Shown: positions 34,183 to 43,286 of the stretch, piece by piece
Numbering within the stretch: the first letter of the stretch is position 1
Layout: each line of letters starts with the position of its first letter
NCBI GenBank assembly: GCA_039818345.1
Contig: JBCBUC010000015.1
Span: 1-64,000, forward strand
DNA length: 64,000 bases
Origin: Parvularcula sp039818345
Lineage (GTDB): Bacteria; Pseudomonadota; Alphaproteobacteria; Caulobacterales; Parvularculaceae
Direction of reading: 5' to 3'
Program-made: the position numbers and the translations under genes
Notes under the pieces: generated by a model
Told to the model about the DNA's origin: nothing
What the model saw: the letters and a program-made list of their open reading frames with translations, nothing else
Database searches by the model: none

Positions 34183-36558
34183 ATGCCCACGAAAAGCCGT
34201 ACGATCGTCGACCGCTTTGCGGTTGGCTTCACCAAAGTTGTTTTGGCCCAGCGGTTCTTGGTCATTCTTGTGGCTGTGGTGGGGGTCTTTGGGCTGGCGA
34301 CCCAGGCGAAGCATCTCAGCTTTGAGAGCAATTATCGCGTCTTTTTCAGTGACGAGAATCCAGAGCTTCAAGCCTTTGAAAATCTTCAGGCGACTTACAC
34401 CCAGACCGATAACGTCTTTTTCTTCGTTAAACGGAAAGATGGGCGCGACGTCTTTGAAACCGAGACAATGTCGGCGGTTGCAGAGATCACCGAAGAAGCG
34501 TGGCAGCTTCCCCATTCCATCCGCGTCGATAGCCTCACGAATTTTCAGTACACCTATGCCGAAGAAGATGATCTGATCGTTGAAGATTTGATTGGCGATC
34601 CGGGTACTGTGTCGCCCGAGGAGTTTGCCCAAAGGCGGAGCATCGCGCTGGCCGAACCTATTTTGGTGCGCCAGCTTGTGACCACTGATGCCGACGCCAC
34701 CGCGATCAACGTCACTCTCCAATTCCCAGGAGTGAGCAGCGACGAAGTTCCCAACGTGACATTTGCAGCACGAGACCTTCGTCAGCGGATGGAGGAAAAA
34801 TACCCCGACCTGACTTTTAAGATGTCCGGTGGCGCCCTTCTCAACACGGCGTTTATGGAAAGCGGGTTGGCGGACAACACCACCTTGGTGCCGCTGATGT
34901 TCCTTGTCGTCGTGCTGTTGAGCTTTGCGACGGTGCGTTCGTTTAGCGCGACCATTGCGCTCTTTTTTGTCATCGTGCTGTCGGTGATGGCGACCATTGG
35001 CGCTGCGGGTGTGATGCGTGTCCCTCTAACGCCGATTTCTCTCAGCTCGCTGATTGTTGTCCTGACGCTAGCTGTTGCCGATGGCATCCATATTCTTCTG
35101 ACGTTCCGCCAAAACATGCAAAAAGGCATGCCCAAGCGCGAGGCGTTGATTGATGCCATTCGGGTCAATTTTTTGGCCGTTGGGATCACGTCACTCACGA
35201 CCATTGTCGGCTTTATGGCCCTCAACTTCTCCGATTCGCCCCCGTTCTGGCATCTCGGGAACATGTCCGCCGCTGGTATTTTCTCCGCATGGCTTTTCTC
35301 GGTGACATTCCTTCCTGCGCTTCTCAGCATCCTGCCGGCAAAGGCCGCGGTGCGAGAGGATTACGTCGATCGCCACACCGTTATGGACCGGTTTGCGGAT
35401 TTCATTCTTCCGCGGAAGAACATCATCGCGATCGCCATGATTGGCGCTGTGGCGGCGTCCGTTTCGCTCATCCCGCGGCTTGGTATCAACGACCAATGGA
35501 CCCAGTATTTTGGCCAACGTATCGAGTTTCGCCGCGATACCGATGTTATCAGCCAGTATTTTGGTCTGTTCACGGTCGATTTTTCTGTCGAAGCAGGAGA
35601 GCCAAGCGGCATCTACGAGCCAGAATATCTTGAGCGCCTCGATATGTTTGCTGAATGGCTTGAGACCCAACCCAATGTGGCGCATGTCTATTCGCTGTCG
35701 GACGTCATGAAGCGGTTGAACCGCAACCTCAACGGTGACGATCCTGACTATTATCGGTTGCCGGATGAACGGGAGCTGGCGGCCCAGTATCTGCTCCTCT
35801 ACGAGCTCTCGCTGCCCTATGGGCTCGATCTCAACAACCGGGTCAATATCGACAAATCCGCGACACGCCTGACCGTCACCATGGAGGATGGGCCAACCCA
35901 GGAAACCAAAGATCTCTTGATCGCCTCCGCGGCCTATCTTGAGGAAAATTTCCCCGAAGGTTTGCGGCCCATCCCCACATCGACCCAAGTGATGTTCACC
36001 TTCATCACCGACCGCAATGTCAAGCAGATGATCCAAGGGACGATCATAGCCATCCTCGCGATCTCAGCGATCATGGTGTTCACGTTCCGAAGTTTGAAGT
36101 TGGGGATATTGAGCCTTGTCCCAAACACTTTGCCCATTGCGACGGCCTTTGGCGCTTGGGTATTGCTGGTGGGGGAGATTGGTTTCTCTGTCTCTATTGT
36201 GGCGGCGATCAGTCTGGGGATTGTGGTCGATGACACTGTTCACCTCATCACCAAATATGTCAGGGCTCGTCGCGAGCAGGGCCTGTCCGCCGAAGAGGCT
36301 GTTCGCTATTCATTTAACACGGTTGGGCTGGCCATCATCGTGAACACGGTGATCCTATCGATCGGTTTTAGTGTACTGATGTTCTCAACCTTCAAGGTGA
36401 CTGCCGATATGGGCCTTTTGACCAGCCTTTCGATCGTCTTTGCCCTGATACTTGACTTCTTGCTGCTGCCTGCGCTCCTGATTTGGACCGACGGTGGCCG
36501 CTCCCCCAAATCCAATCTGGAGGCCACAGATGCTGCGCCAAAATTCTCTCCTGCTTAG
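34183..36558 (+). CDS. RND superfamily (MMPL-type) transporter
   Basis: A 791-residue inner-membrane exporter with two repeats, each with one helix, a large periplasmic loop and five helices (12 in all). The sterol-sensing-like motifs are LTLAVADGIHILLTFRQN in the first half and GIVVDDTVHLITKYVRARREQG in the second; the Asp residues in these helices carry the proton relay. MMPL-type members export lipids and other hydrophobic molecules. GAGGGG precedes the ATG. The stop lies inside the overlapping start of the LolA-like gene, so the next two genes are co-transcribed. Substrate unknown; hopanoid, lipid or pigment export are possibilities. Confidence 0.9.
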   Translation: MPTKSRTIVDRFAVGFTKVVLAQRFLVILVAVVGVFGLATQAKHLSFESNYRVFFSDENPELQAFENLQATYTQTDNVFFFVKRKDGRDVFETETMSAVAEITEEAWQLPHSIRVDSLTNFQYTYAEEDDLIVEDLIGDPGTVSPEEFAQRRSIALAEPILVRQLVTTDADATAINVTLQFPGVSSDEVPNVTFAARDLRQRMEEKYPDLTFKMSGGALLNTAFMESGLADNTTLVPLMFLVVVLLSFATVRSFSATIALFFVIVLSVMATIGAAGVMRVPLTPISLSSLIVVLTLAVADGIHILLTFRQNMQKGMPKREALIDAIRVNFLAVGITSLTTIVGFMALNFSDSPPFWHLGNMSAAGIFSAWLFSVTFLPALLSILPAKAAVREDYVDRHTVMDRFADFILPRKNIIAIAMIGAVAASVSLIPRLGINDQWTQYFGQRIEFRRDTDVISQYFGLFTVDFSVEAGEPSGIYEPEYLERLDMFAEWLETQPNVAHVYSLSDVMKRLNRNLNGDDPDYYRLPDERELAAQYLLLYELSLPYGLDLNNRVNIDKSATRLTVTMEDGPTQETKDLLIASAAYLEENFPEGLRPIPTSTQVMFTFITDRNVKQMIQGTIIAILAISAIMVFTFRSLKLGILSLVPNTLPIATAFGAWVLLVGEIGFSVSIVAAISLGIVVDDTVHLITKYVRARREQGLSAEEAVRYSFNTVGLAIIVNTVILSIGFSVLMFSTFKVTADMGLLTSLSIVFALILDFLLLPALLIWTDGGRSPKSNLEATDAAPKFSPA

Positions 36559-37360
36559 TCTTCTTGCTGCCACAGCGCTGACGGTTTCTGCGCCCGTCGC
36601 AGCGGTCGCTCAGTCCCAGGACGTCGCGGCGATGAGCGATGAAGAGCGACAGGGCTATGAGATTGCCGCTCGCTCAGACCAGACTGACAATGGTTTTGGA
36701 GGGTCGGTCGTCACTGCACAGATGATTCTTCGAAATGCAGCGGGACAAGAAAGCGCCAGGGATCTCTCCTTTAAAACCCTCGAGCGCGAGACCGAGGACG
36801 TTGGCGATAAGTCGCTCGTCATTTTTGAAAGCCCACGAGATGTCGAAGGCACAGCACTCCTCAGCCATGCCCGTATCTTGGACCCCGATGACCAATGGCT
36901 CTATCTTCCCGCGCTCAAAAGGGTGAAACGGATCAGCTCGGCCAACAAATCGGGGCCGTTTGTGGGCTCGGAGTTTGCTTTTGAAGACTTCACGGCAACT
37001 GAGCTCAACAAATACACCTACCGCTATATCGGTGAGGAAGAGGTCGATGGCCTGATGACCGACGTGATCGAACGGTTCCCACGCTACGAGCGGTCTGGCT
37101 ATACCCGGCAAGTGAGTTACGTCGACCAAGACGTGTTTCAACTTCGCAAGGTCGACTTTTATGATCGAAAAGACTCACTCCTCAAAACACTGACGCTCAC
37201 AGATTATCGTGACTATGATGGTATTTGGCGGGCGCACCGGCTCTCCATGGTCAATCATCAAAATGGCAAGGAAACGGATCTTGTCTATGAGGCGTTCGAC
37301 TTCTCACAAGAGTTAGGCAGCGGTGACTTTGATAAGGGCGTGCTGTCGCGCATTCGATAG
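36530..37360 (+). CDS. LolA-like outer membrane lipoprotein-sorting protein
   Basis: A 276-residue periplasmic protein of the LolA_like (DUF1329-related, PF17131-type) group. The ATG at 36530 has GGAGG six bases upstream and overlaps the transporter's end by 29 bases; the signal peptide is LLLSLLAATALTVSAPVAAVAQ. The mature part has conserved beta strands with LERETEDVGDKSLVIFESPRDVEGTALLSH, DDQWLYLPALKRVKRISSANKSGPFVGSEFAFEDF and the C-terminal LSMVNHQNGKETDLV. Such half-barrels shuttle lipids across the periplasm, often beside an MMPL transporter as here. Confidence 0.88.
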   Translation: MLRQNSLLLSLLAATALTVSAPVAAVAQSQDVAAMSDEERQGYEIAARSDQTDNGFGGSVVTAQMILRNAAGQESARDLSFKTLERETEDVGDKSLVIFESPRDVEGTALLSHARILDPDDQWLYLPALKRVKRISSANKSGPFVGSEFAFEDFTATELNKYTYRYIGEEEVDGLMTDVIERFPRYERSGYTRQVSYVDQDVFQLRKVDFYDRKDSLLKTLTLTDYRDYDGIWRAHRLSMVNHQNGKETDLVYEAFDFSQELGSGDFDKGVLSRIR

Positions 37361-37378
37361 CGGGCTAAGGGGGCTGGT

Positions 37379-38584
37379 ATGAGGGTATTACGGATCATCG
37401 CTGCTTGCGCGGCCATTTCACCCGCTCTGGCCTCGGCCGGGGAGTGGGAATTTGGCGGCGAGGTTGCGGGTGAGCTTCGCCTGTTCCCCCAGGAACCCGC
37501 GGTTGACGGGCAGCTCAGCGATTTTCAGCCCTCAAGCTACGTGATGGGCGATGTCCGATGGACATCCGATAATGGTAAGCACCAATTGGTGGCGGTCCCG
37601 TTTTATCGTCTTGATGGGGAAGATGACGAGCGCACCCACGCCGATTTGCGCGAGGGCTATTACCGTTACGCCGGGAACAATGTTGATATTCTGATTGGAG
37701 CGGGCAAGGTCTTTTGGGGTGTGGCGGAAAGCCGGCATCTGGTCGATATCGTCAATCAGACGGATGCCGTCGAAGACATCGACGAAGAAGACAAGCTTGG
37801 ACAACCGATGGCGAAGGTCTCGTTTCTTCGCGATTGGGGAACAGTGGATGTCTTTGTCCTTCCTTACTTCCGTCCTCGAACCTTCCCCGGCGAGCGAGGA
37901 CGGCTGCGCTTCGATCCGGTGATCAATGATGACGATCCGCTGTATGAAGATGCCGATGAAGAGTGGAACACGGATTTCGCTCTCCGCTACAGCCATTTCT
38001 TTGGTAGTTTCGATATCGGCTTGAGTGGTTTTTCAGGTACGTCGCGTGAGCCTCGCTTTGCCTTTTCACCCCAAGGCATTGATGCCAATGGCCAACTGAT
38101 CCCGATTTATGATCAGATCAATCAGGTCGGTATTGATATTCAGTATACCAATGAAGCATGGCTCTGGAAATTCGAAGGCATCGTCCGCGAAGGACAAGGC
38201 GATACCTTTGCGGCGACCGTGGCGGGGTTTGAGTATACGTTTTTTGGGGTGACCCAAGGCGGCGCTGATCTCGGTGTTCTTGTCGAGCATCTTTACGACG
38301 GGCGCGATGAGTTTCTCGCGCCGCCAACACCCTCTGACAACGACCTTTTCTATGGTGCGCGGTATGCACTGAACGATTTTCAGGACACGTCAATTTTGAT
38401 CGGAGCGATCACCGATCTCGAGAATGGCAGTTCCTCGGGGCTCATCGAAGCTGCGCGGCGTTTTGGCCAAAACTGGACTGCTGAGTTGGAAGCGCGGTTT
38501 TTCTACAACGTCGATAACGAAGATCTGTTGCGTGCGTTTGAGGACGACAGCGTGGTGACCATGCGCCTGACCCGGTACTTTTAG
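37379..38584 (+). CDS. Outer-membrane beta-barrel protein of the RND cluster
   Basis: A 401-residue protein with a signal peptide (IIAACAAISPALASA) and alternating amphipathic strands ending in an aromatic terminal strand (VVTMRLTRYF), as in barrel proteins. The sequence resembles porin-like/DUF1302-type proteins found with MMPL transporters. AAGGGGG precedes the ATG, 16 bases after the LolA-like stop. With the two upstream genes it could complete a route from inner to outer membrane. Confidence 0.78.
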   Translation: MRVLRIIAACAAISPALASAGEWEFGGEVAGELRLFPQEPAVDGQLSDFQPSSYVMGDVRWTSDNGKHQLVAVPFYRLDGEDDERTHADLREGYYRYAGNNVDILIGAGKVFWGVAESRHLVDIVNQTDAVEDIDEEDKLGQPMAKVSFLRDWGTVDVFVLPYFRPRTFPGERGRLRFDPVINDDDPLYEDADEEWNTDFALRYSHFFGSFDIGLSGFSGTSREPRFAFSPQGIDANGQLIPIYDQINQVGIDIQYTNEAWLWKFEGIVREGQGDTFAATVAGFEYTFFGVTQGGADLGVLVEHLYDGRDEFLAPPTPSDNDLFYGARYALNDFQDTSILIGAITDLENGSSSGLIEAARRFGQNWTAELEARFFYNVDNEDLLRAFEDDSVVTMRLTRYF

Positions 38585-38940
38585 GGTTGATAAGGCGTGC
38601 AAGGAATGTCGCGCGGCAGCACGACCTGTAAATTGTCTGACTGCCGTCTCAGCACACATTCACCATTCTCAAGACGAATGTCATAGGCCGATGGCAGGGC
38701 CAAGCTCCGGGTCTCAGCGTTCGTTGGGGCTGGCGGAAGAACGGTTACCACAGGCTCCAGTCGAGGATCCGGTGGGCCGAGTGCAAGCGACGTGCGGCCT
38801 TCCGCCGATGCTAGGGCTGCGACGACCCCAGAGAGGTTGTCATCCGTGTCGAGATCCAACACGGCGGGCTTGGCTGTTTCGCCGCAAGGGCTGACGCACG
38901 CCGTCAACGCAATGAACACGATGGGTGCGATCATTTTCAT
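38581..38940 (-). CDS. Small lipoprotein of unknown function
   Basis: A 119-residue exported protein with lipobox FIALTACVSP and a mostly unstructured, proline-rich mature part with cysteines near the end (GECVLRR, IPCTPY). No family recognised. Its TAA shares bases with the TAG of the barrel gene coming from the other side, and its ATG overlaps the stop of the S41 protease (38937-38940), so it is translated with that gene. Confidence 0.65.
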   Translation of the reverse strand: MKMIAPIVFIALTACVSPCGETAKPAVLDLDTDDNLSGVVAALASAEGRTSLALGPPDPRLEPVVTVLPPAPTNAETRSLALPSAYDIRLENGECVLRRQSDNLQVVLPRDIPCTPYQP

Positions 38941-40583
38941 AAGGAACCCTCTGGCAGCCGCATGTCACGATTCGCGGCTTGCACATTCGTTGGCACGTTG
39001 ATCCCTGGCCCCCCAAGGGTAGGGGCGGCTTTGCTCAATATATCGCTCGACGTCGTCGACGGCGGACAAAAACCGTTGCTCCGATAGGCCAAGGTTGTGG
39101 CCAAAAGCGCTTCGGTTTCGTCGCCGAGTTCTGTCTCGAGATCATCGGGCACGGTACAGCCGGGTATCACAACGCCGAATGGAAAACTGTTGTCGCTTGG
39201 CACAAATCCATCCGCATAGTCGCCAAAACCTTTATTGTTCACGCCTTGAAACTGGATCGTAAAATAGGTCTCGCCGCAATTGTCCGTGGGGTAGAAGCCG
39301 TAGGGTTTGCCGCAGGTGATATCGCCAATTAAGATCACCTCAAAATCGAGCCCGCGCAGGCTGTTGATGACGGATTCGGATGCTGAACAGGTGTTTTCCG
39401 TCGACAGGATAAAGACGCGATTGATGTTCAGTATAGGAAGGGGTGTTCCCCCCGACACACTGAAGCCCAAAGTCGTGGTGTAGAACGGAATGGTGTTGTC
39501 AAACTCGCCAGTGACTGGGTTGATGCCGCCTGCATCCTGATTAAATCGAAGATCTTCAAAGACCTGGCCCGATGTCAGGCTCGGTCCTGCGATCATATAG
39601 GCAAGTTGCGAGGCAATCGCGAGCAGGCCTCCGCCATTGTAACGGAGGTCGAGCACGAGGTCGGTGACGTTCGCGGTTTGGAGCTGCTGGAAAGCGCTAA
39701 AAAGCTCAGCCTCGGTCGTAAATGTGCTGAACGTGTTGAGAAGGACATAGCCGACATTGCCCGTCGCTGTGCTGATCACCTCCACGGTGTTAACAGGATC
39801 AGGCGCGAGGTTCTGGGAGATCAGAGTCACTGTTCGCGATGTCGCCGCACCGGGATCAAGCACGTCAAAGACATGCGTTTCGCCGGCGGTCTCGGGAAAA
39901 AGGCCAGCGTTCAATGCGTTGATGTCGGCATCACTGGTGGCGTTCACGAGGTCAACACCATCGACTGCCAAGATCTGTGCACCGCGGATGAAATTGGCCA
40001 GGCCGCCAACTTCGGTAGCAGCTGGTGTGCCCGGATCGGTATAGCGCACACGGAAATCACGGGGCGGAGTGGTGGAAAGCCCGATATAGCTGACGCCGTA
40101 ACTGGCACTCGGTGCGGCGTTGCGCTGTTCGAGGAACTCTTCCGTCGACTGGCTGAAATGAAAGTCGTCCCGCTCTTCGCCGGAGGGTTCGATCGCCGAG
40201 GTCTTGAGCTGGTTGAAATAATTCACCCGGTTGCTGAACGACGCCGGATTGAGGTCCGGCACTTCATCGTTCCAAAGATAAGTCTCATTGGTCCATGACC
40301 GCAGCCAGAAGTTTTCGATTGTTGTTGAGCCGGGCTCATCGGGAAAGACGTTGCCTTCGATATCAACGCCGCTCCTAGGGTTTTCGCATTGGGCGATATA
40401 GGTCGATGCGGGATCATAAATTCCCGGTATCCACGTGGGGTCTGATCCGCCCGAAGAGCTGCTTCCAGTGCTTCCGACCGGCTGCACAATGCCGCCGCCG
40501 CCTCCCGTGTCGCAGGCAGCGAGGCCAAGGATGGCGACCAAAACCCCGGCAAGACGCCATCTTCGGCGCATATCCAGATCCAT
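38937..40583 (-). CDS. S41 family (C-terminal processing-type) lipoprotein peptidase
   Basis: An exported serine protease of about 548 residues. The start at 40583 opens a signal ending LGLAACDTGGGGG with a Gly/Ser linker; an ATG four codons later is possible. A PDZ-like region (about residues 160-260) precedes the S41 fold, which shows LVLDLRYNGGGLL, then the nucleophile S400 in NTCSASESV and the catalytic Lys in ITCGKPYG. Extra cysteines suggest disulfides. It is followed by the small lipoprotein and lies downstream of ctrA's terminator. Substrates unknown. Confidence 0.85.
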   Translation of the reverse strand: MDLDMRRRWRLAGVLVAILGLAACDTGGGGGIVQPVGSTGSSSSGGSDPTWIPGIYDPASTYIAQCENPRSGVDIEGNVFPDEPGSTTIENFWLRSWTNETYLWNDEVPDLNPASFSNRVNYFNQLKTSAIEPSGEERDDFHFSQSTEEFLEQRNAAPSASYGVSYIGLSTTPPRDFRVRYTDPGTPAATEVGGLANFIRGAQILAVDGVDLVNATSDADINALNAGLFPETAGETHVFDVLDPGAATSRTVTLISQNLAPDPVNTVEVISTATGNVGYVLLNTFSTFTTEAELFSAFQQLQTANVTDLVLDLRYNGGGLLAIASQLAYMIAGPSLTSGQVFEDLRFNQDAGGINPVTGEFDNTIPFYTTTLGFSVSGGTPLPILNINRVFILSTENTCSASESVINSLRGLDFEVILIGDITCGKPYGFYPTDNCGETYFTIQFQGVNNKGFGDYADGFVPSDNSFPFGVVIPGCTVPDDLETELGDETEALLATTLAYRSNGFCPPSTTSSDILSKAAPTLGGPGINVPTNVQAANRDMRLPEGSL

Positions 40584-40660
40584 TTTACCCAGCTCATTGC
40601 CACTAAAGGCGGATGGCATCGAGGAGGCAAGTGACGGTCTTGATGGATTGATGAGCCAAC

Positions 40661-40684
40661 AAAAAACGGGCCCGTGGGCCCGTT
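40661..40684 (-). terminator. Terminator of ctrA
   Basis: AAACGGGCCC / GGGCCCGTTT stem (40664-40684) with a two-base loop on the minus strand, continuing into TTTTTT (complement of 40661-40666). It lies 27 bases after the ctrA stop. Confidence 0.9.
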
Positions 40685-40710
40685 TCCTCATTTTAAAGCG
40701 GAAAGCTTGC

Positions 40711-41403
40711 TTAAGCCGCTTTTTCCTCGGCGGGGTCACGAAGAACATAGCCTCGGCCCCAGACGGTTTCGATATAGTGCTCACCCTCGGTCGCCGCGGA
40801 GAGTTTCTTCCGCAACTTACAGATGAAGACGTCAATAATTTTGAGCTCAGGCTCATCCATGCCGCCGTAAAGGTGATTAAGGAACATTTCCTTCGTCAAG
40901 GTGGTACCCTTCCGAAGGCTGAGAAGTTCCAGCATCTGATATTCTTTACCCGTCAGGTGCACGCGTTGGCCGGCGACTTCGACGGTTTTGGCGTCGAGGT
41001 TCACTGACAAGCTGCCCGTGTTGATCACTGACTGACTGTGACCTTTCGAGCGGCGAACGATCGCGTGGATCCGCGCCACCAACTCGTCCTTATGGAACGG
41101 CTTGGTCATATAGTCGTCAGCACCGAAGCCAAGGCCGCGGACCTTGTTTTCTGTGTCTCCTAGACCCGTCAGGATCAAGATCGGTGTGGCGACTTTCGCC
41201 ACCCGGAGCTGCTTGAGAACATCAAAGCCGGTCATGTCCGGCAAGTTCAGGTCAAGCAAAATGATATCGTAGTCGTACAATTTGCCGAGGTCGACGCCCT
41301 CTTCACCAAGGTCCGTCGTGTACACATTGAAGCCATCTGACTTGAGCATCAGTTCGATGCTTTGGGCCGTGGCGCCATCATCCTCGATCAGCAGAACCCG
41401 CAT
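40711..41403 (-). CDS. ctrA: Cell-cycle response regulator CtrA
   Basis: OmpR-type master regulator of the alphaproteobacterial cell cycle, controlling flagellar genes, division and (in Caulobacter) origin firing. The receiver domain has D51 as phosphorylation site (IILLDLNLPDMTGFDVL), with the acidic pocket near residues 8-9 and the conserved MTKPFHKDEL. The winged-helix output domain includes VHLTGKEYQMLELLSLRKGTTLTKEMFLNHLYGGMDEPELKIIDVFICKLRKKL. The C-terminus ends in Ala-Ala (EEKAA), consistent with ClpXP recognition in Caulobacter. The ATG at 41403 has GAGGAGGA upstream. 230 residues. Confidence 0.98.
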   Translation of the reverse strand: MRVLLIEDDGATAQSIELMLKSDGFNVYTTDLGEEGVDLGKLYDYDIILLDLNLPDMTGFDVLKQLRVAKVATPILILTGLGDTENKVRGLGFGADDYMTKPFHKDELVARIHAIVRRSKGHSQSVINTGSLSVNLDAKTVEVAGQRVHLTGKEYQMLELLSLRKGTTLTKEMFLNHLYGGMDEPELKIIDVFICKLRKKLSAATEGEHYIETVWGRGYVLRDPAEEKAA

Positions 41404-41614
41404 GGAACTCGTCCTCCTCGTCCGTGTCGGCCTCACACCGCCTGCGGGCGGTACTCGAATAGGTTAAACCTAACCAATATTTACTTTCATAAAGATTAAC
41501 GTTGCGACTTTTCCCCTCGCGCGGTCATCTTCTATCAACCCAATAGAAGTTGCGTCGGGGATTCGTGCAAGGCTGCGTACCGACGATTGGTCGATCAATT
41601 TGAGTGATCGGCGA
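41404..41614 (-). promoter_or_regulatory. ctrA upstream region
   Basis: A 211-bp spacer between sspB and ctrA, clearly AT-richer than its neighbours (41464-41502). It contains TTAA/TTAAC half-sites on both strands (for example around 41464 and 41493) and a GANTC methylation site GATTC at 41560-41564. In Caulobacter ctrA is autoregulated and methylation-controlled; a perfect TTAA-N7-TTAA box is not seen here. Confidence 0.35.
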
Positions 41615-42103
41615 CTATTTTTTGCGAAAACGATCGAGGCTGACGACATCGGCACCGCCTGATGGCGGCTCGTCATCGGGTGGCGTTTCAGAATCGTCGT
41701 TCGGTTCGTCGGAGGTGTCGGTCAGATGCTCTTCGACTTCTGTAACCGATTGAAACTGGAGGGCAAAGTTGGACGAGGGGTCAGCGAACTGCGTGATCGC
41801 GTCGAACGGCACCACCAGCCGTTCGGGTACCCCTTTAAATTTAAGGGTGACGGTGAAATGGTCCTGTTCGACGATCAGGTCGTCGAATTGATGCTGGAGA
41901 ACGATCGTCATCCGGTCCGGGTACTGTGTTCTCAGGCGGTCCGCGATGTCGACACCTGAAGCGAGTGTGTCGAACTCGATATAAAAATGATGCTCGCCCG
42001 GTAGGCTCCCTAAATCCCGGGTGATCGTGAGCACATCGCGCACGACACCGCGCATCGCGTTTTGCGTCAGCCAGGCGTAGTCGAGTTCAGAGCTATCGGA
42101 CAT
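41615..42103 (-). CDS. sspB: SspB-type ClpXP adaptor (alpha class)
   Basis: A 162-residue adaptor that brings ssrA-tagged and other substrates to ClpXP. The folded domain (about residues 5-105) has LDYAWLTQNAMRGVVRDVL, GEHHFYIEFDT and FKGVPERLVVPFDAIT. An acidic, disordered linker ends in the conserved ClpX-binding tail ADVVSLDRFRKK. The ATG at 42103 matches family starts. It sits between mrp and ctrA; CtrA is itself a ClpXP substrate in Caulobacter, though with other adaptors. Confidence 0.93.
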   Translation of the reverse strand: MSDSSELDYAWLTQNAMRGVVRDVLTITRDLGSLPGEHHFYIEFDTLASGVDIADRLRTQYPDRMTIVLQHQFDDLIVEQDHFTVTLKFKGVPERLVVPFDAITQFADPSSNFALQFQSVTEVEEHLTDTSDEPNDDSETPPDDEPPSGGADVVSLDRFRKK

Positions 42104-42113
42104 TTCGTCTGCA

Positions 42114-43202
42114 CTAATGGGTCGGAGCGTCGCTGTCACGTAGCAGCTCAGCAATCCTTTCAGCAGCAGGGCGAAATTCGTCGCGCGGTCGTGCCGGTGT
42201 CACGGCCAGGTCGGCGGTGAGCGGCAGTTTCAAGACGATATCGGTGCCGATCTCCTCAATCAGCGCAGGATCAAGATCATCGCCTAACGGTCCACCGGTC
42301 ATGTTGAGCACAAGCCCAAGAAGCGGCGCGCCAACCTTCTCAAAAAGGGCGGCCCCGCGGCGAACGTCGGCGGTGGCGAGGGGGCTTGGCGTGGCGACGA
42401 TCAAGGCACCGTCGAGCTTTAAGCGCTGAACGAGTGATAGATGAGCGTCACCGGTGCCCGGCGGCGTATCGACCACCAAAACATCGAGCTCACCCCATTT
42501 TGTGTCTTCGATAAGCTGTCGGGCGGCGTTCATCACCATCGGGCCGCGCCAGGCAACGGCCTGTCTTTCATCCACCATATAGCCGATCGACACGAGTTTG
42601 AGGCCAGCGCCATTGGCAGGGATGATCTTGCCGTCCTCTGCCGTGAGGCGATCTTTGATCGGGAAGAGAACGGGAAGCGACGGCCCGTGGATATCAAGAT
42701 CCAAAAGTCCGACACGGGCGCCGCTTTGCGCCAGGCTGAGGGCCACGCCTGCTGCGACGGTGCTTTTTCCCACGCCGCCTTTGCCGGAAGCGACGGCGAT
42801 CACCCGTCCAACACCCGCCGGCCGTGAAGGACCTTTAGGAACACCCGGGGCGGGCGGCGACTTGGCGCCGATATGAAGCGGATCGGCGTGACCTCCGCGC
42901 GGTGGAGGTGGCGGAGTGGTTGCTTGAGGCGGCTTAGCGGCCGCTTCGCCGTGGGAGCTCTGAACGAGGGTGACGCGCTCAAGCCCGGCTTCGTTCTTGA
43001 GTTTCTCTTCAAGACCAGGGGCGTCGCCAACAGGTCCATGAAGCAGCACCGTTGCGGACAAAACGCCGTCGCGCTCGCGCAGCATAATGTCGCCCTTGGC
43101 GTCTTCGGCACTCAACACACGGCGGAGAGCGGCTTCGGCCCGGCCTTTCCGGGCGGCATCGCGCATGCGATCAATCATAGCGGTGACCCGGCGCCTTTCC
43201 AT
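42114..43202 (-). CDS. Mrp/ApbC family P-loop ATPase
   Basis: An iron-sulfur carrier or scaffold protein of 362 residues. The N-terminal DUF59-like part is followed by a Pro-rich linker (about 88-132), the deviant P-loop SGKGGVGKST (139-148), and DIHGPSLP and VDTPPGTGDAHLSL segments. Unlike canonical Mrp/NBP35 proteins, no CPxC motif follows the LVLNM segment; the region is also shortened. Cluster binding may be lost or altered. The start could be the ATG at 43178. Divergent from hflK. Confidence 0.88.
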   Translation of the reverse strand: MERRRVTAMIDRMRDAARKGRAEAALRRVLSAEDAKGDIMLRERDGVLSATVLLHGPVGDAPGLEEKLKNEAGLERVTLVQSSHGEAAAKPPQATTPPPPPRGGHADPLHIGAKSPPAPGVPKGPSRPAGVGRVIAVASGKGGVGKSTVAAGVALSLAQSGARVGLLDLDIHGPSLPVLFPIKDRLTAEDGKIIPANGAGLKLVSIGYMVDERQAVAWRGPMVMNAARQLIEDTKWGELDVLVVDTPPGTGDAHLSLVQRLKLDGALIVATPSPLATADVRRGAALFEKVGAPLLGLVLNMTGGPLGDDLDPALIEEIGTDIVLKLPLTADLAVTPARPRDEFRPAAERIAELLRDSDAPTH

Positions 43203-43286
43203 TGCGTTGTTCTCTCAACGCCACATATACCGAGGTATTCAAAGACCAAGAGGCGATCGACGATCGCCTCGCAATTAGGCGGATCA

